Both the position numbers and the translations under genes were made by a program. A stretch of 64,000 bases of DNA from Blastocladiella emersonii ATCC 22665 (lineage: Eukaryota; Blastocladiomycota; Blastocladiomycetes; Blastocladiales; Blastocladiaceae): the NCBI GenBank assembly GCA_025594325.1, contig JANHCV010000003.1:2046001-2110000 (forward strand), given 5' to 3'. Shown in pieces: positions 11,309 through 22,244 of the stretch (positions are counted from its first letter, which is position 1; the number at the start of each line of letters is the position of its first letter). Below the pieces are notes generated by a model, which was not told the origin of the DNA, ran no database searches, and saw only the letters and a program-made list of their open reading frames with translations.

Positions 11309-13538
11309 TCAGTTGTACTCGGCGATCAGGTCGCGCGCGGCACGCGCCGCCTGGATCATGGCGGCGGGCTCGCCCGCAAGCGGGGTGGCCTCCATGATCG
11401 AGTGGCGGACGCGGGACTCGTCGTTGAACACCTCGGGCTTGGCGCGGACGCGCACGCGGAACGGGCGGTACACGGCGTCCTCGAGGATCTCCTGGCCCTC
11501 GGGCATGCCCATGACGGGCATGAGCTGGTTGGCGTCGCACCCGATCATCACCTTGCCGACGTCGTTGAACAACTGCATCCACAGCTGGCCCGACGCGTCG
11601 GCGACACACACGGTCGCCACGTACCGGTAGTCGGGCGCGTCGCGGTCCTCGTTGCACTTGTCGCACCGCCACGACCCGGGCCCGGTCTCCACCACCTTCT
11701 TGGCGCACGTCGAGCACGCCGGGTACGCCAGCGTGCCCGTGCTGCGGATGTGCGTGATCACCACCTCGGCCGTGTAGTACTCGGGCTTCTCGCCCGTCCC
11801 GAACTGCGGGTCGGCCGCCTGCGCGAGCGGCAGGATCGTCGCGTCGCCGCCCATGCCGCCGCCCATGCCGCCGCCCATGCCGCCACCGCCGCCGCCAGCG
11901 CCAAACGACTGCCAGCGCGACCCGCGGCCCGCCGACTCGTACCACCCGAGCAGCGCGTGCGCGTCGGGCGTGTCGGGGTTGACCATGAGCACCGACGAGT
12001 TGAGCGCCGACAGCGACCGCCCACCGAAGTCGCCGACGCGCACGCCCTTGACGCCGAGCACCTGGCCGGGCTGCATCTGCGCCGACTGCGCCGTCGACCC
12101 CCACAGCGTGAGTCGCACTGCGTACATGGACTGGTCGACGAGTGTGATCTCGCGCTTGGTCATCTCGCGCTGCGACGCCTTGGAGACGATAGTCGAGACC
12201 TCGCCGACCTCCTCGATGACGCCCATCACGTCGCACACGCCGTTGACCTGGACCGCGGGCAGGTCGGCAAAGGGCACCGCGTTGACCTGGATCTGCGGGG
12301 CGCGCGCGGCCGCGTCGCCCTGGAGCTCCTCCATGTGGGTCTCGTTGTCGGCCGTGATCTCGTAGTTGCACTGGGTCGAGTTGTACCGGGCGTTGGCCGG
12401 CTTGAGCTTGCCGTTCGACAGGTGGTAGACGCGGCCCTGGGTCACGCTAGGGTACAGGCGGTCGGCCACCTCGTTGAAGCACGTCACGCGCACGTCCGTC
12501 GACTCGTCCATGATGGTGAAGGAGAAGAGCTTGCCCGGCTGCCCGTTCTTGCCGTTGTACGTGCGCATATCTCCCTTGTTGGTCACGCGCCCGCGCACCT
12601 TCCACACGTTCTTGTACGGCGTCAGCGAAGCGATTGCCACCACGTCCGAGTCGTCGCCCATGGCGCTCGCGCCCCACTGCGCGCCGCCGCCCGTGCTGGC
12701 GGAGGACGGCCCGCCGTACGACGCGCCGGCGTACCCGCCCGACCCCGACGTGTTGGCGCCGGGCGCCTGGTACGTGCTGCCGGGCGCCTGGTACGGCTGG
12801 TGCTGCTGGTACGACTGCTGCTGCTGCTGCGGGGGCTGGTACGCGTTCTGCTGCTGGGGCGGCTGGTACGCCGACTGCTGCTGCTGGTTGTACGCGTTCT
12901 GCTGCTGGGGCGGCTGGTACGCGTTGTGCTGCTGCTGGGGGTGCTGGCCCTCACCGCCGGCGGACATGGGGTCCGAGTGCGGCGCAGCAGGGGCACCGGC
13001 CGGGTGCAGCGACTCCCAGGCGGTCGGGGCACCGATCTTGGCGCCAAACTTGGTCACGACGTCGGCGTTGACGATGACGGGGATGCGGCGGCCGCTGATC
13101 TCGCTGATCATGGACGTGCGGATGCGCACCACCGTGTTCTTCTCGACGGAGCGCGCGACGATTGGCTCCGAGAAGGGGCCGGACGCGAGGCCTAGATAGT
13201 TTGGGTTGGAAGGGTGAGATACGGGTGCACCGCAAGAGTGTGAGACATGGCAGCAGCGTACAGTTGACCGAGTGGCCTCCGTCCGACAGGGTGACACTAC
13301 GACATGACGAGGAGCAGAAGGTGAGCCCACGAACAACTTGGTCCTTCCCCCGAAAGACGTACCGCCAGCGCGGCGACTCGGTGCTCGGCGCGGGCGCAGC
13401 GCCCGGCGGGCGAGCCGGGTTGACGGGCTTGATGTTGATGACCTGGACGACGTCGCCCTCGTGGAACCCGATCTTCGAGTCCGGGTTGCCCATGACGCGG
13501 GCGACGGCGCCGGCCGTGAGTTGCGGGTGGTCGGCCAT
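11309..13538 (-). CDS. RFA1: Replication protein A large subunit (RPA1/RFA1)
   Basis: Exons 13538-13363, 13296-13262 and 13191-11309 encode 697 aa. The 35-nt middle exon supplies VTLSDGGHSVNC, needed to complete the N-terminal DBD-F domain. It is followed by an unusual Gln/Asn/Tyr-rich linker (repeats of AYQPPQQQN, about residues 125-185) where animal RPA70 has a Ser/Pro linker. DBD-A starts at ASLTPYKNVWKVRGRVTNKG. DBD-B includes MGVIEEVGEVSTIVSK. DBD-C carries a four-Cys zinc ribbon (CSTC...CDKC). Gly/Met-rich repeats GGGMGGG sit inside DBD-C. RPA coats single-stranded DNA in replication, repair and checkpoint signalling. The gene is divergent from TFC6, 221 bp away. Confidence 0.95.
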
Positions 13539-13759
13539 GTTCGTGTCAACGGGGTTTGATGCATGCGCTCTGGGGTGCCGAGAGCGAGGAGAGCGGTCTT
13601 ATACGGACGCGCGCTGTGAGTCGAGTCGGCGCGCGAACTGACCGGTCCGGTTTTCGAGTCACGCGGACGGTTCCACCCGGTTTTTGTCTCTCTGTCTCCG
13701 CTCCCCTACACTCTCGCAACGAATCAACCTGTAACCCCCTGCAACGTTCCCGCATCACC
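13539..13759. promoter_or_regulatory. Bidirectional promoter between RPA1 and TFC6
   Basis: Only 221 bp separate the two divergent start codons, so core promoters and both 5' UTRs must fit here. No TATA box is seen. The pyrimidine-rich tract near 13685-13720 may mark transcription starts of the plus-strand gene. Confidence 0.5.
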
Positions 13760-16700
13760 ATGGTCGAGCTGCGCAAGCGCGGCCCGCGCGCAAAGTACAC
13801 GGTCGACGCCTTCGACACGGTCCCGCCCGAGCTCCTGCGCGCCGCCGCCGAGCGACTCCCGCAGCGCCGCCAGCCCAAGCGCCGCGGGAGCGCGGCCTCC
13901 GAAGACGACATGGCCGTCGATCGCGAGAGCTCCGACGAGGACGACGGGGAGAGCGAGAAACCCGACTCGCCCGACGCTGATGAGGATGATGGGGCCGAGG
14001 ACGACGATGAGCCAGAAAAGCCGGCACCTCGCGCACCTCGCGGCGGCCGAGGCCGTGGTCGTGGCCGCGGTCGTGGCCGTGGCGCAGCGGCTACCGCCAG
14101 CACACGCAAACGCGCCCGCGATGCCGACGACGACGAGGGCAAGGTCGACGGCGACGCGGAACCCACCGACGCCGAAGCAGCCTCGTCGTCCTCGTCCGAA
14201 GCACCCGAACCCTCGTCCGAGGAAGAACTGCCCGACTACGACGACGACGATGACGACGACTTCGCGCCCCCCGCGTCGGACGCCGAGGGCGGCGCGAGCA
14301 GCGACAACATGAACGACGCCGTGTCCGACGACGACGGCGACGCGTCCGCGAGCGAGCCCGACGCGAGCGACGACGAGGACGAGGCCCCGCGCCGCCGCAA
14401 GGGCGCCGTCGGTGCCCGCGGCGGTGGTGCTCGAGCCCGCGCCGGCCCACGCGCCCGCGGCCGCGCCGGCGGGAACACGGGCGGCGGCGGCAGCGCGCGC
14501 GCGGCGCGCAGCAGCGTGCTGTCGTTCCTCAGCACCATCGGCAGCCGGTCGGGCCCGCGCAGCCAGTTCCTGACCCCCGAGCTCGAGAACCTGCTCCTGC
14601 GCGCCGCCGCCGGCGCCGTCGAGATCGACGAGGAGACGGCCGCCGCGCTCACGGCCGCCGACCCGAACGCGCCCGACCTCATTGAGCTCCTCAAGCCCCG
14701 CTCGATCGAGGATGTCGCCGTCCTCCCCGAACACCGCGTCGCGCACGCGACCCTGCTCCGCCGTATGGCCGACGCCGTGTACGCTGACGCGGCCCGCGTA
14801 CCCGTCGCCAGCCTCAACCCCTTCAACGGGTTCGCCAACATGACGTCCGGCGCGGCGGCTGCCGCGAATGCGGCCGACGCACCGAAGCGTAAGCGTGGGC
14901 GCCCGCGGAAGCGAACCGCCGCCGAGATCGAGGCCGAGGCGGAAGCCGAAGCTGCTGCCGCCGCGGCTGCTGCTGCGGCGGCGGCGGCGGCTGCCGCCTC
15001 GTCCTCGTTCAACCCCGCGCCACCTGAAGCGCCCGAGGAGCCCGCCGCACCTGCGCCCGAGAGCGAGATGGCCGAGACCACCGAGCCTGCCGCCGCCGAC
15101 GGCATCACCACCACCACCGACGCGGCCGCGACGGACGTGCCCAACCCGTACGTCGTCGACCAGTCGCTCGCCATGGTCCTCGACGTGCAAGGCCCCAAGG
15201 TGCTGTGCCCGATCCAGTCGTGCCGGTTCGCGGCGGCGGGCCGGTCGGCGTTCGTCAACCACTACAAGAACGCGTCGCACTCGATCACGCAGTTTCTGGC
15301 CGACCGGTTCCCGCGGCCCGACACGCAGCCGCGCAGCGCCCTGCTCGGCACGCTGCCCGACGACCACCCGCTGACGCGCATCGAGACGTCGGTCCTCGAT
15401 CTGCTCCTGCAGATCCCCCTGCCCATGTACCCGCTGTACCTGGACCTCGGGCCCGTGTACCTCCCGCTCCCCGCGCCGCCCAAGGGGAAAGGTCGCGCGC
15501 CGAAGGAGGGCAGTGGGAGTATCGGGTACCACGGGCTCACGCTCCGGTTCGAGATGCCCGAATTCGACGCCTACTCGTACCCGCAGCTCAAGCCGACGTT
15601 CACCCGCGACGACCTCCCGCAGTACGCGCACCTCAAACACATGCTGATGCACGCCATGCGCCAGAAGCTCAGCAAGCTCGCGAGTGGCGCGGCCGACGGG
15701 TCGGGCGCGCTCGACCTCGCGGCCGGTGCTGGCGGCGCCGACGGCGAAGCCGATACCGCCCCGCTCCCGGCCATGGCGTGTGGCACGCACCTCGACTGGG
15801 ACGAAGTCGCGGCGATCCAGACGCAGGGCCTGCTCGCGCAGATCAGCGGGCCGCCGAAGCGCGGCCGCAAGCCCGCCAAACCGCCCGGCTCCTCCGGCAA
15901 CCCCACGGCGCTGTCGCGCCGCACCATGGCCCAGCTCGCGACCAAGGTCGACGACGTCAACCACTACACGATCCTCGGGCCGTACATTGAGCCCGACGTC
16001 ACCCCCGACGACCCCACGCCGATCGCTGCCGCCGCCAACGACGCCGACCTCGAGCTCCTCGCGCTCCTTCCCGGGGACCCCGAGGCCATGGTCGAGGTGA
16101 TCCCCGACCACGAGCTCGACGCGATGCGCGCGCGCGACGCGGAACCCGTCCGGCTGCGGCTCGGCGAGGCCGCGGAGACGGTCGAGCTGCCGAAGCTCGA
16201 GGCGCTCACTTTTGGTACGTGCTCCCCGTTTCACTTCACGGTGTGAGCGTCGACCAACGCGCGTGGCCGAGTGTAGACACGTTCCGCAAGGGCTACCTCC
16301 TCAACACGGGCGGCTCGGTGTGGGGCATCGACTGGCTGGGCGAGCACCTGGCCGTGTCCGGGTACCGCACGCAGGGCGAGCGGCACGTCGTTGGCAAGGT
16401 GCACCGCGGGCCCGGGTCGATCCAGATCTGGCACGTCCCGCTGCGCGCGCCCGAGGCCGACACCACGGGTGCCGCGGGCGACGACGAGATCCCGGCGGCC
16501 GCCGTCGCCGAGCCGCAGGCGAAACTCGCGCTGTGCATCGAGCACGAGTGGGGCCCGTGCTTCGACCTCAAGTGGTGGCCGGGCAGCGAGCTCGAGCGCG
16601 CCGACTCGCCGCGGCTCGGCGTCCTCGGCGGGACGTTCGGCGACGGCGCGTTCCGCATCCTCGCGATCCCGCGGCCCGCGGCCGATTCGCCGACGCTCCG

Positions 16701-17585
16701 CGTGCGGGTCACGCCCGCCGCGATTCTTCTGGAAGCGATGCGGCCCGATACGACCTACTTCAAGTTCGCGTGGGGCGGGCTGTTCCGCGCGGCCGCCGGG
16801 TGCGCGAACGGGTACATCTCGCTGTTCGACATGAAGGCGCTGATCACGGGCCAGTGGCGCGACACGGTGGCGCACTTCCCCGCGCACGACTCGTTCCTCA
16901 CCGACATGCAGTTCGAGCCCGGACCCGACCCGCACCAGGTCGTCCAGCTCGTCACGTCCGGCGCCGACGGGCGGCTGCTCGTGTGGGACCTCCGCGACTT
17001 GTTTGTCCCGCTCATGGTGTTCCGCACGCGGGGTACGTTTCACTTCTCTTCGGCGGACCCGTCAACCCGTGCTGACTCAACCCGGATGTAGCGTTTCTCA
17101 TGTGCTGCGGGTGGAGCAAGCGCGGCGACGCGGTGCAGTACGCGGACGCGGACCACGTCGTGCGCCTGTACCGCGTGCCCGACGTGCGCGCGTCGCAGTC
17201 GCTGCTCGCGCACCGCGCGACCATCTGGTCGGTCGCCTCGTCGCCTTACCACCCGTACCTGGCGTCGGTCGCGGCCGACGGCGTCGCCAAGTTCATCAAC
17301 TCGCTCCGCGGGCGCGGGCGCAGCAACAAGTCGATCGCCGCCGGGTTCTACGCCGTGACCTACGACCGCGGCGCCAAGACGTATGTGTTTGACGACGCGA
17401 TCGGGTGCGAGGAGACGAGCGGGACCAGCGCGAAAAAGGATTCCGCGGGCATGGTGCTCCACTTTGACGAGGAGGTCGCGCTCCAGGTCATCGAGTGGAA
17501 CAATACCCGCGCGTGGGCGGGCTGGGTCGCGTCGGCCGGGTTCTCGGGGATCGTGCGGGTCGAGAATGTCGCGCAGGACTTTTGA
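13760..17585 (+). CDS. TFC6: TFIIIC subunit Tfc6/GTF3C2-like, WD40 protein
   Basis: Exons 13760-16214, 16277-17032 and 17092-17585 give 1234 aa. The N-terminal third is highly charged and disordered, with RG repeats, acidic runs and AT-hook-like KRKRGRPRKR followed by a run of about 17 alanines. A C2H2 finger (C-x4-C-x12-H-x5-H, starting CPIQSC) lies near residues 482-507. The C-terminal part is a WD40 propeller beginning LLNTGGSVWGIDWLGEHL, with LVTSGADGRLLVWDLRDLF and LLAHRATIWSVASSPYHP. This layout matches the tau91/GTF3C2 subunit, which helps TFIIIC bind the B-box of tRNA genes and recruit TFIIIB. Other AT-hook WD40 proteins are the alternative. Confidence 0.72.
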
Positions 17586-17881
17586 CAGGGTGGGTGGATA
17601 AACACGTTCATGCGAGCCGTGAGCAGCTCCTCCTGGTGCGAGACGCGTCGCGAAGAGGGCGAGAGAGACATCACGCGAAGCGTCACGTGCGGGTAGCTTC
17701 CACGACGCGGCTTGTCTTTTTTCGCGGCCGTCTCGCGGGCGCCACGCCACGCCACGCCACGCCGCCGCCCGCTCGTCGCCGGTCCCTCCTCTCCGCGGCC
17801 AGACCATCCGCTGACCGCGTCACCTTGCTTGCCACGCACGACTGCACTGCACTGCCCGCTTCCGATCGACCGAACGACACC
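17586..17881. promoter_or_regulatory. Coactosin upstream region
   Basis: These 296 bp lie between the TFC6 stop and the coactosin ATG. They contain a short CACGC pentamer run (CCACGCCACGCCACGC near 17745-17762). No TATA box was seen. Confidence 0.4.
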
Positions 17882-18523
17882 ATGCCAGGCCTCGCTGCTG
17901 TACGCGTCATCGCACGCACGCGTCCGACCGAATTCGGGGCCACTCACGATCTTCCGCTTCGGGGCGAGTGTAGACCCAGGACATTATCAACGCCTACGAG
18001 GGTACGCCGCTGCGTGTCGTCCGATCTCCCGCAGCACGCCGCTGACGCTGTTTTCGCGTGTAGACGTGCGCAACGACAAGAGCGAGACCAACTACCTGTA
18101 CCTGACGTATGAGGGCGAGACGGACAAGCTGGTCCTGGCGGCGACGGGCAAGGGCGGTCTGCCCGAGTTCCTCGAGCACCTCAAGGACGACAAGGCCGGG
18201 TTCGGGTACCTGCGCATGACGGTCGGCAACGACCACCTGTCGAAGCGCGCCAAGTTCGTGCTCGTGTCGTGGGTCGGGCCCAACGTCAAGGTGATGCGCA
18301 AGGCCAAGGTCTCGGTCCACATCTCCGAGGTCAAGCAGACGCTCGCCGTGTTCGCCGTCGAGGTCCAGGCCTCGGCCCTCGCCGACCTCAAGGAGGACGT
18401 GCTCACGCTCAAGCTCAAGAAGGCCATGGGTGCCAACTACGACCGGTACGCTGATTGCTCGTTGGTTCTCTCGAGCTGCTGCTGACGCGTCGGTTTCCCT
18501 ACAGGCAATCGTCCGAGTACTAG
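17882..18523 (+). CDS. COTL1: Coactosin-like F-actin-binding protein (ADF-homology domain)
   Basis: Four exons (17882-17899, 17974-18001, 18064-18445, 18505-18523) encode 148 aa, close to the family's usual length of about 142. The first exon holds only six codons (MPGLAA) and the second supplies TQDIINAYE. The core DVRNDKSETNYLYLTYEGE, LKDDKAGFGYLRM and GPNVKVMRKAKVSVHISEV is typical coactosin, including the Lys/Arg cluster that contacts F-actin. Coactosins bind the sides of actin filaments and oppose capping. The ending ANYDRQSSEY comes from a tiny final exon spliced with a CAG acceptor, one of only three non-TAG acceptors inferred here. Converges on RPN6. Confidence 0.9.
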
Positions 18524-18765
18524 ATGCTCGGCTCCGACCACGCACGCGTTGTGCTCGCTTTTTCGACCGACCTCCGCTCTGCTCCTCGATCACGCGCTGT
18601 CGCACCTCCCTCTCCTTCCCTCGCTGTGATTCTCTTTCCTCCTCCCTCCGACCCTGCTGCTCCAGATGACGCCGCCGTGAATACCATCGATAATACTTGC
18701 ACAATCAACTGGAATCCAATTCAGCTCGCTCTCTGCCCATGCTCGCTCGCGATCGACCACAACAC

Positions 18766-19315
18766 TTAGCTGAGCGTCGCCGCCTTGGTGTACAGGCTGT
18801 CGACCACGGTGCCCATCTTCTTGATGGTCGCGAGCGCGTCGGCGTACGTTTGCTACATCGACCGAACACAGCGTCAGCCCCACTCTCCGCAACCATCCAA
18901 CGCAAAAAAAACGTACGTCGGTCTCGGTCTCGTCGAACATGATGAGCACGCAGGCGCCCTGGTCGAGGACGCCGTTGATCTTGCCGTCGAGGATGAGCTG
19001 CGAGAGCTTCTGCTCGACCTGCTGGAGGGGCAGCTTGACGAGCGAGGCGACGTGCGTGATCTCGACGCGCGAGTAGGGCTCGATGACGCGCACCAGGTTC
19101 TGCTCGAGCAGCGCGTCGTACAGCGACGACAGGTGGAGCCGGACCACGGGGTCGTCGTGCAGCTGCGCCTTGTACTTGTGCAGGGCGCCCTCAAAGTCCT
19201 GCAGGCTGCGCGCCTGCATGGCGTGCGCGACCGCCTTCATGGCCTCGACCTCGACGCCCGAGTGCTTGGCCGCCACCTTGTGCTGGAGGAGCGCCGACAC
19301 GTCCTCGGGCAGGTT

Positions 19316-19348
<33 letters not shown>

Positions 19349-20345
19349 GGCGAGCATGGCGCGCGCGTCCTCCTGCGACGAGTACCCCTCGAGCGTTTCG
19401 TAAAAGTACGAGTAGGCCGTCTTGAAGTCCTTTTCCTCGGCGTGCAGGATCCCCGACTGCATATCGAGCGCCGCCTGCATCAGCGGTGGGCAGTAGATGG
19501 AGTTGGCCGACGTGCGCGCCGACGTGAGCGAGGCCTATACCATTCGGGGAATCGGATGTGAGTTCTCGACTCGCGTGGACGGGATGAGCGGGGTAACCGT
19601 ACGCGCGACTTGGGAATGTTGCGCAGGGCGTGGAACACGCGCGACTCGAGCAGGTGCACCTCGACGAGGACCACCTTGTCGTCGAGGCGCTTGAGCTCCT
19701 TGAGCAGCAGCGAGATGAGGGCGAGCGACTCCGTGTACATCTTGTTGTCGAGGTACATGGCGGCGAGGCGCGTCTCGAGCGCCTGGCGCAGGAAATTGCG
19801 CTTCTCGGCCTGCGCCCACTCGATCGCGTCCTTGCACACCTGCACCTGCAGGTCCAGGCTGTTCGGGATCTCGCTCAGGTAGTCGATGAGCGTGCGGACT
19901 ACAGGGAGGGGAGGGGACGGGTTGGCGCGTGTGGGGGAGGAGAGGGAGCGGCGGGCGTACCGATCTTGGCCGTCTTGGCCTTGGGCAGCGACACGATGAA
20001 GGTGCGGCACTGGGTCTGCAGGGCCGCGAGCTCCTTGGCGGCGCTACGATGCACGGTCCGTCAGTCCCTGTGTCATTCGGTGGCCGCAATCAGCGAGCAG
20101 CGTACCCCTGGGTGCGGTACAGCTGGCCGAGCTTGAGAATCGCGTGCTCCTTGGCGCGGATCGCGTCCTCGGAGCTGTCTACTCGCATTCGAGGGATCAG
20201 CCCACGCCCACCTCACCAGTTCCCAAGGTAGCGGCATACCAGCCGAGGCAATCACGGCCTGGTACTGCGGGACCGCGGCGGCGGGGCTGGCGGCCGCAGC
20301 GGCGTCAATGGCCTTGACGGCGTCGGTGTGGGTGGTAGCGACCAT
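18766..20345 (-). CDS. RPN6: 26S proteasome lid subunit Rpn6 (PSMD11)
   Basis: Six exons (20345-20240, 20178-20106, 20043-19961, 19898-19603, 19534-18917, 18852-18766) encode 420 aa, against about 422 for human PSMD11. TPR-like helices run from [14 protein letters not shown] through [21 protein letters not shown] and [18 protein letters not shown]. The PCI domain (about 265-390) contains [17 protein letters not shown] and the winged-helix stretch [18 protein letters not shown]. The last exon adds the C-terminal helix [14 protein letters not shown] that joins the lid helical bundle. Rpn6 clamps the 20S core to the regulatory particle. All five introns end in TAG. Confidence 0.96.
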
Positions 20346-20930
20346 GGCGGGCGGCTTCGTCGGTGTTGATGCGTTGCGTTGCGTCGAGTCGGGGTGTGTG
20401 CCGAGTCGCGTCGTCGTCGCGGCGGAGGGGAGGGGGCGGCGGGATGAGCGGGGCCGACATGAGTCGCGCGGTGCTGACGACCCGTCACATCGCCGACACG
20501 CTACAAACGTGACCACGCGTCTTCGCCTGTTTTTTCTTTTGAGCTCGTCTCTCCTTCGTCCCCGCTCTCCTCCCTCACACCCCTCTGCTCGCTTATGCAT
20601 CACACTGCGCGCAACACTTGCCGCAACACACCGGAACACGCATGAAGGCCCGGCCTCTGCCCGTGCTGGCCGGCGCTGATACTCGGTTCCCATATCACCC
20701 CTCCCCGTCGCTGTCGGGAGGCTGCTGGGGCTTCAGTTACCCACTCTGCACCGCTGAGCGACCTGTTCGGTGCAGCTCCTGCGCGAGCGGGAGCGAGAGG
20801 CACTTACCCTAGCAGACAAAGCTGTCCTTGAGTTGCTACTTTCTGATGGAGGATGCAAAAATGGTTCTATACTAACGGTACAACTATAAAGTACTTGCCA
20901 GCGCCTGCGCCGACATGGCCCCGCCCCCGC
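20346..20930. other. RPN6 upstream region and 3' flank of the Q/S-rich gene
   Basis: These 585 bp hold the RPN6 promoter (minus strand) and the 3' flank of the Q/S-rich gene ending at 20931. Nothing coding, no RNA gene and no repeat was recognised. Confidence 0.5.
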
Positions 20931-21659
20931 TTAACAGCCGTAGTTGATGGGCATGATGTGGAAGTCGCCGCCGCCCGTGCTGCAGTCGCCGCCCGAGTAG
21001 TTGCCGCCGTGGCCGTGGCTCCACGTCGAGCCGCAGTCGCCGCCGGGACCCCAGGTGTTCGGGTTGCCGCCGACGAAGCCGTGGTCGTTGTTACCCGGAC
21101 CCCACGTGTTCGGGTTCCCGCCGACGAAGCCGTGGTCGTTGTTGCCCGGACCCCAGGTGTTCGGGTTTCCGCCGACGAAGCCATGGTCGTTGTTGCCCGG
21201 GCCCCAGGTGTTCGGGTTGCCACCGACGAAGCCGTGGTCGTTGTTGCCCGGGCCCCAGGTGTTCGGGTTCCCGCCGACGAAGTGGTCACCGCCGTTGTTA
21301 CCGTTGACGGGCGCCCAAGTGTTCGGATTGCCGCCGACGAACCCGTCATGGCCGCCGTTACCGTGGCCCCAGCTGCCCGAGCCGCCGCCGTAGCCCGCGT
21401 CGACCGAGTGGTGTCCGTTACCGCCCGACGACGACGACCACTGGGACTGGGTCTGCGACGACCACTGCGACGAGTCGCTCTGCGACCACTGGTTCGACCA
21501 CTGCGACTGGTGCTGGACGCCGCCGTGGCCGTCGACGTGCGTCTGCGACTGCGACTGCGACTGGGACGACGACGAGTGGCTGCTGCTCCACTGCGACTGC
21601 GTCTGCGTCTGGTGCTGCTGCTGGACGGCAGGGACGTGGATCGGAGCGCAGTAGGTCAT
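20931..21659 (-). CDS. Q/S-rich low-complexity protein with FVGGNPNTWGP repeats (Q1)
   Basis: A single-exon frame of 242 aa starting MTYCAPIHVPAVQQQH. Residues 15-75 are built from Gln-Ser-Gln-Trp words (SQSQSQSQ, QSQWSS). Residues 100-205 are repeats of a 17-residue unit FVGGNPNTWGPGNNDHG, and the tail is Gly-rich, ending GGGDFHIMPINYGC. It has no signal peptide or membrane segment. The protein at 42298-43074 has the same plan: the same start (MT..PI.VP.VQ), the same QSQ body, a TWGP motif and a DFH.LP-type tail, so the two are paralogues. A TATA box lies about 90 bp upstream. The composition resembles prion-like or self-assembling proteins. No known family was recognised and the function is unknown. 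Confidence 0.72.
   Translation of the reverse strand: MTYCAPIHVPAVQQQHQTQTQSQWSSSHSSSSQSQSQSQTHVDGHGGVQHQSQWSNQWSQSDSSQWSSQTQSQWSSSSGGNGHHSVDAGYGGGSGSWGHGNGGHDGFVGGNPNTWAPVNGNNGGDHFVGGNPNTWGPGNNDHGFVGGNPNTWGPGNNDHGFVGGNPNTWGPGNNDHGFVGGNPNTWGPGNNDHGFVGGNPNTWGPGGDCGSTWSHGHGGNYSGGDCSTGGGDFHIMPINYGC
21045..21347 (-). repeat. Tandem 51-bp coding repeats (17-aa FVGGNPNTWGP units)
   Basis: About six copies of a 51-bp unit inside the Q1 gene. The central four are nearly identical and the outer ones have diverged (for example WAPVNGNNGGDH). Third-position differences between units indicate the repeats are maintained in frame. Confidence 0.85.
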
Positions 21660-21745
21660 GTTGTTGTTGGGATGGGTGGTGAGCGAGGTCGGTGCGTTAC
21701 GAGGGGAAGAGTGCTGGTCAAACTTGATGGAGCGGGGCCCGCCCG

Positions 21746-21753
21746 CCTTTTAT
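21746..21753 (-). promoter_or_regulatory. TATA box of the Q1 gene
   Basis: ATAAAAGG on the minus strand, about 90 bp upstream of the ATG at 21659. The spacing matches the TATA boxes of THI4, ARO2, family A and the Q2 gene in this window. Confidence 0.6.
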
Positions 21754-22244
21754 CCCCGCGGCCGCGGCCGCGGCCATCTGCGTTGCGGCACGAGGCAACA
21801 GACTCTGCAAGAGGCTGACCAAAATGTTTCGCACGCGAAACATGACGTGGAACGCGGCGCGACGCGGCTCGGGGCTTGGCACGCGGGCTCGCACTCCGTG
21901 GCGCGGGTCGGCTTCGACAGCCCCACGCCAGCACCCCTGCCCACGCCAGCCGGCGCCGCGTCCCCCATGTGCGTTGCAGCGTGAGTCGCACGTCGCTGCG
22001 GTCGTTTAAATGTCATGGCCTGGCTTGGAGTCATGGACAAACTTGGAAGCTGGATGACGAAAGTACACGTAATCGGATGGCCATGACACACATGGCCGGA
22101 AGCGTGAGACAGAGTTGAGACGCGCCGCGAAAACACGTGTGGCCTTGGGTCGCGACCTGAGACGCGTTGCGCCACTCCCTCCCTCCTTCCCAAGTCTCTG
22201 CGCACCGTAATGTACATTCCTGACCCCAAAACCGCACACACGTT
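21754..22244. other. Intergenic region upstream of Q1
   Basis: This is the presumed upstream control region of Q1 and the 3' flank of the BRE-like gene ending at 22245. It opens with a palindromic GC run (GCGGCCGCGGCCGCGGCC, about 21759-21776). No gene was recognised. Confidence 0.45.

Noticed and set aside
13724-16234. 836-aa antisense frame over TFC6
   Set aside because: Shadow of a GC-rich coding strand; the sense frame has a zinc finger, splice joins and a WD40 continuation.
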